From Plenodomus lindquistii (taxonomy: Eukaryota > Ascomycota > Dothideomycetes > Pleosporales > Leptosphaeriaceae), in NCBI GenBank assembly GCA_025504975.1, contig JANUWI010000018.1, positions 496,001 to 560,000 on the forward strand: DNA of 64,000 nucleotides, in the 5' to 3' direction. Every line of letters starts with the position of its first letter. Position 1 is the stretch's first letter. The position numbers and the translations under genes are program-made. Of the stretch, positions 1 to 9,382 are shown piece after piece. A model generated the notes under the pieces. The model did no database searches. It saw nothing but the letters and a program-made list of their open reading frames with translations, and was not told where the DNA came from.

Positions 1-16
1 GCGTGCTTGCCAGATT

Positions 17-2998
17 ATGACAGAAGTCTCGTCTATCCAGGCGCATGCTGAGACTCAGCCCGCTTCGCTCGCCCTCTTCGACGTCCCTCCAGCTCCACCT
101 TTGCTCAACAACGCCTCGCCTGTGCCGCTCCATGGCCCCATCGAAGAAGAGGAGTCATCCACAATCAAGTGCATCTGCGGTTTCGCCGACGACGATGGCA
201 ACACGGTGCTGTGCGAGAAGTGCGACACCTGGCAACACATCATCTGCTACTACGAGACTGCCTCGCTGGTCCCGGATGTACACGAGTGCACAGACTGCCT
301 GCCACGACCTATCGACTCCCGTGGCGCAACTGAGAAGCAACGGCAGCGCAGGGAACTGCTCGCCGGCGAAAAGAAAAGCAGGTCCAAATCCACCGTGAAG
401 AATCCCAAGAAGCGAACCAAAGACTCGCTTGGCTCGGTGCAGCCCAACGGCTGGCCAGTGCAATCGACTGGCGACCTACACTACTATTCAGACCGGAAGA
501 GCGGCAGTCCGCGAGACCAGCTTCCACCCAACAAGCGGCCAAAGACCAGCCATCGTACCTCCAACTCGGTCAGCGTCATCAGCCAAGCGCCTGCCCTCGC
601 TCCAACGTCGCGCAAACGGGGTGCTTCGGTCATGCTAAACGGCCACAGCCCCGTCAAATCTCCCACCAACCCAGATGGGCCCATCGAGGACTTCTCCATC
701 GAGTTTATGAGCCTGTACACGCAGCCCGACGTACCTTCGCCAGAGGGTAATTCTTATACACGCATCGACGTAGCCAACGACATTGCGACGTGGCTTAGCG
801 ATCCAGATGCTCTCGCAGGAGTCAGTGGTGGTAAGAAACCACAGGATCTCTTCTCCAGGATAGACACGTCGATACAGGAACTAGAGGTCAACACGGCTCC
901 CGAAATCGTCAGACAAATAGACATTGATTCGGGCATAACGGCGCATGGCCTTCATCCTCAATGGCACTTCATCACCGCTGAGACGCCTGTTGCTGACGGT
1001 GGCTACATTGGAGAACTAAAAGGATTGATTGGACGAAGATCAGACTACGTCGAGGACCCTGCGAATCGATGGAATCTTATGCGACATCCGGAACCGTTCG
1101 TCTTCTTCCCCCCTCACCTGCCAATTTATATCGACACCCGGCAAGAAGGCAACTTGCTACGGTACGCTAGAAGAAGCTGCAAACCCAACATGTCCATGAA
1201 GATTTTTGTCGAGCCCAGTAACGACTATCACTTTTGCTTTCTCGCCACCAGAGAGATCAACCCTGGAGAGGAACTCACGGTCGGATGGGACGTTGATGCT
1301 GAGGTCACCAAGCAGCTGGGCAAGTTTGTCACTAATGGCGCTAAAGAAGGCTTCAAGCGTATCCTGCCCTGGGTCTACTGCGTCTTAGCCAACTTTGGTG
1401 GTTGTGCCTGCGACCCGGCCTCGACCGGCCTCGAATGCTTACTGGAGCGTGCTCGTCGCTACACCATCACAGAACCGGCAAAGGGGAAGCACAAGAAATC
1501 CAAAAAGGCGCTCGTCTCTCCCGTGAGCACAGGCCATGCAACGAACAGCCGTGCAGGCAGCGAGTCCCACAATCGCGACGTGGATGACGAGGAAGATGCC
1601 CGGTCGACTTCAGGTTCGCACAAATCCAGCAGTCGTGACATCACCCCGGCTACCCACTTCTCCATCGATGGTGAGACCAAGATGTCAGAGCGTGAAAAGC
1701 GCAAGATTCAGCAACAAGAGAAATTGTTCGAGAAGATCGACTTCGATGGACAGCACAAGAGCAAGAAATCAAAGAGGAACAGCGCTGGATCGACACTGAA
1801 CACGCCTACACTCTCATCATCGGTAAGCCAGGCTTTTCTTGTATCAACTTCTTCCACTAACACAATTGCACAGAGACGGATAGGCCATCCAGACCCTTCC
1901 CCCTCAGCTCGCCATCGCGAACACAGTCATGGGGTTGCGCGCAAGACCTCGGGCAGCTCGTCTAGAACGAATGGGCGCTCAGCCCCACGACCGAAGCCTG
2001 TGTACGCCGAAGCCTCAACGCAGACGGAAGACGATCAAACCACACAGCCTCGAGTCCTTGCCCAATCACGCGAAATGAAGCCGCCAATTTCTTTCAAGCG
2101 CAAGCTCCTACTGCAAGCACAAGAGGATAAGCTTCAGCGCGAGCGGATCCGGTCAGCATCCATCAAGACCGAGGCAAGGTCACCCGCGCTGAAAGATGTA
2201 TCTTCCAATAAGCCATCACCCCTACCGCCGTCCCCACCCTTGGAGGAGCCAACCGCCATGGATATAACGACGGAAAACGTACCCGATTCTCGGCATCGAG
2301 AGCTTACTCCGGCAAAGGAACCCACTCCACCCCCGACAGCTGACGTTGACATGGAGGAGCCTGAGAGGGCTAGTTCCCCTAAGCCTGAAGATCCAAAGAC
2401 TGAAGAGATGCCTGATGCGCCTGTACCAAAAGCTACGGCGAAAGCTTCGCCTCCGCCGACACAGCCGCCTGCGCCACCTTGGACTGCAACCACACCTGCG
2501 GACCCGTCGCCCAAGTCCGCGTCAAGCGTCGCGCAGAAGTTTGTGGACCTATACGTTGACATGCCAACCAATCTTGACATGAGTAACCCTGCCAGCACAC
2601 GAGCCTTGACGCCAGGGTCGTCATCAGCTATACTGGCAGAAGGAAGCATTGCGCAGTCGCCAGGTACCTTCACGACTGCGTCACCTTTCTCACCCGCCGT
2701 AACGAACGCTGTCAAGCCAACACCGGCACGGAAGAAGCTGAGCTTGAGTGATTACACGAAGAGTCGAGCGAAGCTGGCGCATACATATTCGACTGGCTCT
2801 ACTTCGACTCCTCCAATGGCCTCGCAAGCGACAAGCTCTCCGACGCTCTCGGTCGCCAGTCTTTCGGGCAGCACGCACTCTCCACCACCTAAAGCTGCGG
2901 AGCCTGCCTTGGCACCTGTGGCAGAAGACCGACAGATGGAGACAAAACCAGTAGAGTTGGCCGAGCAGACGACGATACCCACATCATCTTCAGTATGA
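17..2998 (+). CDS. SET3: PHD-finger and SET-domain chromatin protein, SET3-like
   Basis: The frame from ATG 17 encodes 993 residues. A PHD finger lies at about 50-96 (Cys pairs CICG and CEKCDTWQH, then CTDC). A SET domain lies at about 315-428, with the RYARRSCKPN and GEELTVGW motifs. This order is that of the yeast Set3 / animal MLL5 group, in which the SET domain is usually catalytically weak and the protein scaffolds a histone deacetylase complex; here the usual YDY of the active site reads VGW. The C-terminal half is low-complexity, basic and Pro/Ser-rich. Positions 1823-1873 look like a 51-bp intron (GTAAGC donor, CTAAC branch, ACAG acceptor) that is in phase 0 and stop-free, so the spliced protein would be 976 residues. 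An upstream exon outside the window cannot be excluded. Family assignment is firm; the symbol is an inference. Confidence 0.85.
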   Translation: MTEVSSIQAHAETQPASLALFDVPPAPPLLNNASPVPLHGPIEEEESSTIKCICGFADDDGNTVLCEKCDTWQHIICYYETASLVPDVHECTDCLPRPIDSRGATEKQRQRRELLAGEKKSRSKSTVKNPKKRTKDSLGSVQPNGWPVQSTGDLHYYSDRKSGSPRDQLPPNKRPKTSHRTSNSVSVISQAPALAPTSRKRGASVMLNGHSPVKSPTNPDGPIEDFSIEFMSLYTQPDVPSPEGNSYTRIDVANDIATWLSDPDALAGVSGGKKPQDLFSRIDTSIQELEVNTAPEIVRQIDIDSGITAHGLHPQWHFITAETPVADGGYIGELKGLIGRRSDYVEDPANRWNLMRHPEPFVFFPPHLPIYIDTRQEGNLLRYARRSCKPNMSMKIFVEPSNDYHFCFLATREINPGEELTVGWDVDAEVTKQLGKFVTNGAKEGFKRILPWVYCVLANFGGCACDPASTGLECLLERARRYTITEPAKGKHKKSKKALVSPVSTGHATNSRAGSESHNRDVDDEEDARSTSGSHKSSSRDITPATHFSIDGETKMSEREKRKIQQQEKLFEKIDFDGQHKSKKSKRNSAGSTLNTPTLSSSVSQAFLVSTSSTNTIAQRRIGHPDPSPSARHREHSHGVARKTSGSSSRTNGRSAPRPKPVYAEASTQTEDDQTTQPRVLAQSREMKPPISFKRKLLLQAQEDKLQRERIRSASIKTEARSPALKDVSSNKPSPLPPSPPLEEPTAMDITTENVPDSRHRELTPAKEPTPPPTADVDMEEPERASSPKPEDPKTEEMPDAPVPKATAKASPPPTQPPAPPWTATTPADPSPKSASSVAQKFVDLYVDMPTNLDMSNPASTRALTPGSSSAILAEGSIAQSPGTFTTASPFSPAVTNAVKPTPARKKLSLSDYTKSRAKLAHTYSTGSTSTPPMASQATSSPTLSVASLSGSTHSPPPKAAEPALAPVAEDRQMETKPVELAEQTTIPTSSSV

Positions 2999-3543
2999 GC
3001 AAGGACAATAGCCACAAGTTTCTGCTTCCCTCGTCTCAAACACGATTCATCATACGTTTATCACGCGGCCTGTAGACGCAGAGCCCACCCCGTGTCACAG
3101 CCTTCCATCCAAGCTTTTTGGAGTGTACTACTATGTAACGACTACGCACGATGATTTCTTCCTTGTTCTTCCTTTCTTTCTACTCTTACTTCCCATCTCG
3201 ACGACATGAAGTGTTCGGTCGTTCCCTTTGGAATTCTTCTAGGTGTTCTGTTTGGTTTGTGGAAAAGCAGAGGAATGAAGGTGCGAAAAGCAAATTCTCT
3301 TCATTCAAGCTCCGGTCTTCTCTGGATAGAGGAGCCAAGGGAGCGAAGAGTGGGGGTAGCGTGGCGCTTGGAGGCTTTGTTTCACATGTTTCGTGGACTT
3401 TTTTTTGGAGCGGAAATGGGTTATTGGGCAAGCACGTGGCCTGTTACCAAGTGGCCATTCCTGGGATGATGAAGAAGGACGGAGATGACAAGCGACACCT
3501 CTTTTCCCTTTGCTCGCTATGATGCTTGAGCATGGATCCTTTG

Positions 3544-3583
<40 letters not shown>

Positions 3584-3910
3584 ACGATGGAAATACAAAG
3601 TAAACCATATTGCAAAGACAACATGACCTCTTGTTTCCACTTCTTTAATCTGCGTTGAATCACACCACACCAATGTAACCTACAACAAAGAATCAGATTT
3701 AGACAGCCAAGTTTCCCGCAACTTCTAGGCAAACCCTTCTCAGCCAGGTAGAATTGGAGGATAAAAATAGGTCAATACAATAAATAACACTACTAAAGAT
3801 TTACAAACTGTACCTGTCTACGCACCCCTCACCCTGGACGTCCCCTTAGCTTGCACCTCGCCAGACTCAGAGAACATCACTATGACAATCCAAGTACAAT
3901 ACCACGTAAC
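2999..3910. other. convergent intergenic region
   Basis: This lies between the 3' ends of the SET3-like gene and the cupredoxin gene. It holds the 3' UTRs and a GT microsatellite. The open frames here (about 3150-3520) have no protein-like composition and I see no gene. Confidence 0.6.
3551..3580. repeat. (GT)15 microsatellite
   Basis: Fifteen uninterrupted GT dinucleotides in the convergent intergenic region; likely length-polymorphic between strains. Confidence 0.97.
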
Positions 3911-5549
3911 CTATCTCCGACCCCCAAAGCTCTCCCACTTACTCTCTCCTCCCTCTGCCCCCATATTAGCACCACCGCCAACCCCCGTATCTCCCTCAAC
4001 ATGCCCCTCCTCGCCCCTTACCGCACTACCCACCTCGCCCTCTGCAACCGGCGTAACAATCACAGGACTGCTAGCATCCATTTCCACGACGCCAACACCC
4101 ATTCTGCTGTTCAAATGCAGAGGGCCGGGACGATGCACGGTTTCAAAGTAACTTGGTGCTGGGGGTGGGCTTGCCTGTCTGTTGCTGCTGTAGAGATATT
4201 TGGCTTCGTCTGGGGTTTGCGTGGTTGGTGGGGAGACGGTGCGGTAGATGGGGGATGTGATGTTGAATGTGGGGACTCCTCCGTAGGCGGAGGCGGCTTG
4301 GTTTTGGGGCTGGCTGTGTGAGTGGCCGTGGCCTAGTTCAAAGGTGCCGGGGGATGGGGCACGCGGGTCAACAAAGCCTTGGTGTTGCGGTGGCGACGAG
4401 GCAAAAGGTGGGTATGCGGGGTGCCCGGTCGGGGAGTTGATGTCCAGTTTGTATTGAGTGGGTGGCGTGTAGTATGCCGGTGCCGGGTTGCTGTGTCCAC
4501 TCTGCTGTTGTTGTACCTGTTGCATCTGCTGGTGTTGCTGGTGTTGCTGGTGTTGCTGGTGGTGTATCATTTCACCCAGCGGTGGGGTGGCAGGGAGGGG
4601 GTTGTGCTGGTAGTGCTGGTACCCTAGTGTTGCCATGCCGGTGTTCGTCGTTGTGTCTTGGGGATGAGTGGCATGTTCACCACCGTCGTGCTTGGATTCC
4701 ACGCGACGCACTGTCCCGGCTTTCCTGTCAACCTCATCTTTTAAGCTTTTTGTGCGGCCCCAAAAGAAGAATAGTAGGGCGGCGAGGACGAGTAGAGCGA
4801 TGCCGCCGATTGCTATCCCGGCTATTGCTCCAGTAGATAGCCCGGATTTTCCTCTCTTGCTATCAGCAACTGTGCCGCCACCATCTCCAGCACCTGTCCC
4901 GTTGATGCCCCCATATCCCGTCTCCACCTTTCCCTCCGCAGGAAACGCTTCCCCAGGATTCAACATAAAGGTACTGTCTCTTGCCTTTTCATGTTGAGCC
5001 TCGATACTCTGGTCTGGCGTTGGATTTACCACCCCCACCATTCCGTAATTCAAACAGGAGCCAGGCGCAGAGCAGTAGAAGTAGATGGGGTTTGTGTCGT
5101 TTACACGGACAGAGTGGGATGGTGGGTCGTCGATAACTGCGGAGACGGGCTTGAAGCCGCTAAAGAAGCCTGTTTTGCCTGGGCCGGAAATTTCGTAGGG
5201 AATACATGGCATGAGATATTCTGCGCGGACGACCGAGTGGTTCAGAGGGTAGAAGCGAAACTCTAGCGTCTAAAGGTGGGGCGACGGGTCAGTTGGGATG
5301 GATTTTGAAAGTGAGGGATATGACATGAAAACTTACATCACCAACGGCGGCTTGTGTCACGTTTGGAACGAACTTGTGGTCTGCCAGACCGACCTGGATT
5401 GTGTGTGTTTGCAGAGGCGCGGAAGAAGTGCTGCTTGTTGGACTCCTCGAAGTCGTGGGAGTCGTCAGACTAGTATCGCTGGACGAGATGCTCTGTGCAT
5501 AACATGCTGCCATCAACTGCAGCGCAATCAAGATCCGAAGAAACGACAT
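3911..5549 (-). CDS. membrane-anchored extracellular cupredoxin-like protein
   Basis: Two exons, 5549-5337 and 5269-3911, are joined across a 67-bp intron (GTAAGT donor, TTTAG acceptor, phase 0) and give 523 residues. An ATG six codons upstream (5567) is also in frame, but the downstream ATG begins a clean signal peptide (MSFLRILIALQLMAACYA). A Ser/Thr linker leads into a cupredoxin domain: after the splice it reads GDTLEFRFYPLNHSVVRAEY, then FYCSAPGSC and GMVGVVNP. A single membrane helix follows at about 218-241 (AIAGIAIGGIALLVLAALLFF), then a long Pro/Gln-rich cytoplasmic tail with a His/Gln tract. The architecture is that of fungal cell-surface cupredoxin proteins of unknown role. The position that is usually the second copper-binding His, just before the second Cys, is Ser here, so copper binding is doubtful. 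Confidence 0.85.
4506..4570 (-). repeat. CAG/CAACAC-type triplet tract (His/Gln repeat)
   Basis: Imperfect 9-bp units encoding HQQ repeats in the cytoplasmic tail of the cupredoxin-like protein. Confidence 0.8.
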
Positions 5550-6610
5550 ATCGGGCCAGTACGACATTCTGAGACTCGTGAATAATATATCGATGTTGCG
5601 AGTGAATCAGGTTCTCAGTGTTAGTATCCTCAAGAAGACAAGTCGCAAGAAGAATATGACCAGATGGAACAAGAACAACAGGAGTCGTTCCGGGGGGTTC
5701 GAGAAACCAGCCTCGCCGTGGTGGCGCTGCAACCAAACGATCGGCCGCAAAGCAGCGACTGCCATCCTAAAAGAAATAAATCATGAAACAATGAGTCGAT
5801 GTAACAACGGGCGTAAATACTCCCTTGCCATTCGTTGCATGCACGATTGAAGATATTCCTGATACGGTCAGAACAAAGGTGAATCGGCGTTCTGGAACTC
5901 AGCGTGAGGTCATATGGGGTTCGCGCGAGGTACACAAAGCCACAACACAAAGCCGCACAATTATGGCTTGGGGACTCGACCTATGGCCTTACTGACCGGG
6001 TATAAGAAATCCGTCTTTAGCGTTTTATCTAGTCGATGCGGCTGAGACAGAGCCTTGCGATAGATGTAAGGTGTTGTGCATAGGTAGGATTGTGGATTCA
6101 ATGCCGAGTATATGCGCATTCCTCCTGCGCACGGTGCGTGGAGCAGCGAAAAAAGGTCTCGAGGCTCGTCACAAGTATAAGCTACTTGTTTGCAGACACA
6201 TGGTCTGAAGCAGCTTATTGTTAGATCAAATGGCAGTCAGATACCAGGTACAGGTACTAAGCAGGCGCGCGTGCCATGACGAGAATTCGTAAACGTGAGT
6301 CGAGAAGTATCTTAGTGATTCTGTTTCCTATTTGCAAGTGTGAAAGAGAGGAATTTCCTATCAGGGCGGCATACATTATCGCCATGCGTGACCCAAAAAT
6401 TGGCCTGGTATATTTGCGCTTCATCGCATAAAGACGGTCAATGGTAGCGTCTCGTCTTCATATCATCACGTCGTAAACTAGCGGTTACGTCCTTCTTGGC
6501 CACAGGCGCAGGCTGTGCGTTCTTAATGTCTTCCAGGCACAAGTGATTCACAAGCCGCGGTTGCGCTTGCTGGTACGAGCGACTTTCGGATTCGCCTTTG
6601 CCGAGATTTA
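5550..6610. other. intergenic region, no gene seen
   Basis: Upstream region of the cupredoxin gene and 3' flank of the PAS gene. Reading frames are short, overlapping and without recognisable domains. Confidence 0.6.
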
Positions 6611-8241
6611 TCAGCGAAGACCTGGGTCTCCGAAGCCAAATGGATCATTATTCGACGAACTATTTGAGCCAGAGCCAGAGCCAGAGCCGTATCCCGAGGG
6701 GGTCACAGAGGTTTGCTTGGCAAGTGTAGCGGGATCTGGGAGGGGATTCCACACAGGGAAGCCCGTTGGCGGTTGTGACTCCCCAAGTGCTTTTCCCCGA
6801 GCGTAGTCGACCAGGCTGCCATTGATACCCGTAAGCGCCCAAGCAAAGACAGCAACGTCTCGAATGCTCTGCATGAATGTGTTTTGCATTTGCGAGGCTT
6901 GGGCGGCCTGCTGCGCCATACCCGGATGGCGGGCGCCCAGAGGATATTGGGGCATTTGCAGTGGCGCCGGGTGGAAGACAGGCTGAGTGGCCCACGGTGC
7001 GGCATATATGCCGTTGTACTGATGTGCGGCCTGTCCCATAGGCATCGTTCCTGGAAGCATTGGACGAGCACGGCGGAGACAGACGACCAAGCCATCAGTG
7101 GTGCACGAGATGACAGCCTCAAGCTCGATGGGCTCATCACGGAGCTCGGAATGTGGTGAGCTGATTGCTGAAGAGGCTGGCGAGGGGGCCGAAGGTCGTT
7201 CACCAAAAATGGCACGGTGGGTATCTGCAGGGTTAATACTATCTCCAGAACTGGTTCGGGACTGCGTACGAGGTTCATCACTATTCCCCCTGCCATTGGA
7301 CTGATTGGAAAGGTGTCGTGAACTGGTGCCCTCCGAGGTTGATGGGCCATGAAGGTCTACACCGCCGTCGGACTCATCCTCGGAGCTCGTGGCATCTGTC
7401 ATGAGATCATCTTCGCTCTCAGATGACATTACCTCGGGCGCATCATCTTGCCGTGAATCACGGAAGAAGAAGCGCATATAGGCAATGGAGTCGTTGCCCT
7501 TGGCAGATTCAAGACAGCGAACAGCATCCTCGAGGCAGTTGGGAGCAATGCAGTAGTAGAAACTGCGTCCCTTCATGGCCTCGCCTGGGATGCCAATGAT
7601 CTGTTCGATGCCGCTCGTGGCATACATGCAGGTCAGCGTCCGGGTGAACCTGTTTAGGAATAGCGCTGCGCGCGGCTCATGAGTTTGGTCATCCGGGCCA
7701 ATGTCAAACTTGCTGGATAGATGTGACAGCATGTGGTAGCGAGGGTCTCTGGGCGACGAAGCAAATAGCTTTCGCACAATGGGGGCCTCGACTGCTCGCT
7801 CTGAACGGCCGAGTCAGCTTGGCGTGCAGGTGACAGATGATGACGACAGACTTACTCTGGCTCTGCATGCCATTTCGGTAGATGCTGATGCAGCAGACGA
7901 GGACATCATAGACGACAGAAAAACAGCATTCGCAGCCAACCCAGTCGCCCTGGCGGTTCCTCAGGCGGCAATATGACAAGACAGCAGCCTTGTCAAGTCG
8001 CACGCCTCGACTGTGCTGAGCCTTGGCCAGAGGCAGCTCATCAGGGTGGAAGAACTGCCATACAGGTCGATTGACAACCTCGTCAGGCGTGTGGCCCAGG
8101 ATGTCAACAATGGAGTCGGACGAGTAGAGAATGGTGGCGTCGTCGGAGAGGTCTGTGGTAGTAAGCACAGGCGCCAATGGAATGGGGACTGAGAGTCGCT
8201 TCGCTAAGCCTACCGTGGATGGTGATGAAGGTAGTGTCCAT
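6611..8241 (-). CDS. fungal PAS-domain protein
   Basis: Three exons: 8241-8214, 8152-7856 and 7800-6611 (introns of 61 and 55 bp), giving 504 residues. The first exon is only 28 nt. It supplies MDTTFITIH, which joins through a split Asp codon to LSDDATILYSSDSIVDILGH, the start of a PAS fold. The PAS core continues through the FFHPDELPLA region to about residue 108. A second conserved block follows (FLNRFTRTLTCMYATSGIEQ, with GRSFYYCI), resembling another PAS/PAC unit. A long Ser/Asp-rich stretch and a C-terminal conserved patch (VAVFAWALTGINGSLVDYA) follow, then a Gly/Ser tail. PAS domains sense light, redox or ligands or mediate dimerisation; no DNA-binding domain is visible, so a partner-binding role is inferred. 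The continuous frame upstream of 8214 has no ATG and is not coding. Confidence 0.83.
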
Positions 8242-8248
8242 GATGGCA

Positions 8249-8302
8249 GGTGCGGGTGCGGGTGCGGGTGCGGGTGCAGGTGCAGGTGCAGGTGCAGGTG
8301 CA
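8249..8302. repeat. hexanucleotide tandem repeat (GGTGCG)4(GGTGCA)5
   Basis: Nine perfect-length 6-bp units ending 7 bp upstream of the PAS gene ATG. On the mRNA sense the leader reads TGCACC/CGCACC units. Likely length-variable and able to influence transcription or translation of that gene. Confidence 0.95.
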
Positions 8303-9382
8303 AGTGGTTTGTCAAGGAGGAGGGGTCGGTCCTTCCTGTACCGCCGTCGTCCGGGGAGTTGTCGAATCTAATAATTCGTTGGAGCAGCGGCGGGAAAGAG
8401 GGAAAATACAGGCGGCCAGGGAAAGGGCCAGCGATGGCGGCGGCGGCGGCGGCGGCGATTGAAGTAGGCAGGGTCCAGGTGGCACAGGGCACGTTGAACG
8501 AGGCGCTGGTACGGATGTTTTGGAACAAACGGGTGGAGAAGCACCGTGACACGCGCCCGCAGTTAATTGCTGAGGATGCGAGGGTGCAGCCGGAGAGTTG
8601 TGTGCGGGCGCGGTGTGAATACGAGTCAGGCGCGAGTGATGTAATAACTACCTAGGTAGCCGCTCGTTGAGCGCTCAGGGCTCGGGCAGCAGGGTGAAGC
8701 GCGCAGCAACGGTGCAGCTGCAGCTGCAGACGAGAAAACGGGCAAAGAGGAACAGGAGGACGGACAAAAGTGCGCGTAGGGTATGATGGCTGCCGTGTTG
8801 GGACTGGGGCCGGGCCTCATACATGAATTCGCAGGCTGCAGTAGAGTACACAGAGCAGCAGGATTACTGGGTGTACATGTAGAGTTGGGGGCATCAGGCC
8901 ATGATCGTACAAGTACACGGCGGATGTGTGGCTGGCGTTCAACGAGGACAAGGCGGTGCCATTCTAATGCTGTCCAAACACCGCAACTCCAAGTCGACTC
9001 GGCGTCTGGTTGGCCCTGCATGGCTCCGAACTGTCTTCCTCGTCGTCCCCAATGGCGACCCAGCGCTTTGGCCGTCGACGCTCCCGACGGCGCTAGTGCG
9101 CCACAATGCCAAGACACTGGCCCCCTCCCCCCTCCGACTCTCCTCTCACGCAGCGCTACCCATCCACTCACTCTCCAATAGGGCGTTGCATCCTGTTGCT
9201 GCGTCTGCACACTCCCGCACTGTCCGAGCTTGCTGCCAGAACATGTCTTCTGCAGACTTGATGTCAACCATATCCCGTGAAGCAGCACACTGACTACAGA
9301 CCTGCTCCCGCCCTGCATTAGCTGCCATCGGCTGCCAGCTGCCGGACGCGTCTCTCCTCAGTCCTGCACCTCCACAATCACA
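8303..9382. other. divergent promoter region, no gene seen
   Basis: This separates the PAS gene (minus) from the EED gene (plus). Long frames on both strands (for example 8626-9318 minus) are low-complexity, lack domains and overlap one another, so they are treated as chance. Confidence 0.55.

Noticed and set aside
2134..2715. 193-codon frame antisense to the SET3-like gene
   Set aside because: Shadow of a strongly coding strand with low-complexity composition.
7704..8552. Long minus-strand frame extending the PAS protein N-terminally through an His-Leu/His-Pro repeat
   Set aside because: It begins with GTG, has no upstream ATG before a stop, and crosses a hexamer repeat; the 28-nt exon at 8241-8214 gives a better start.
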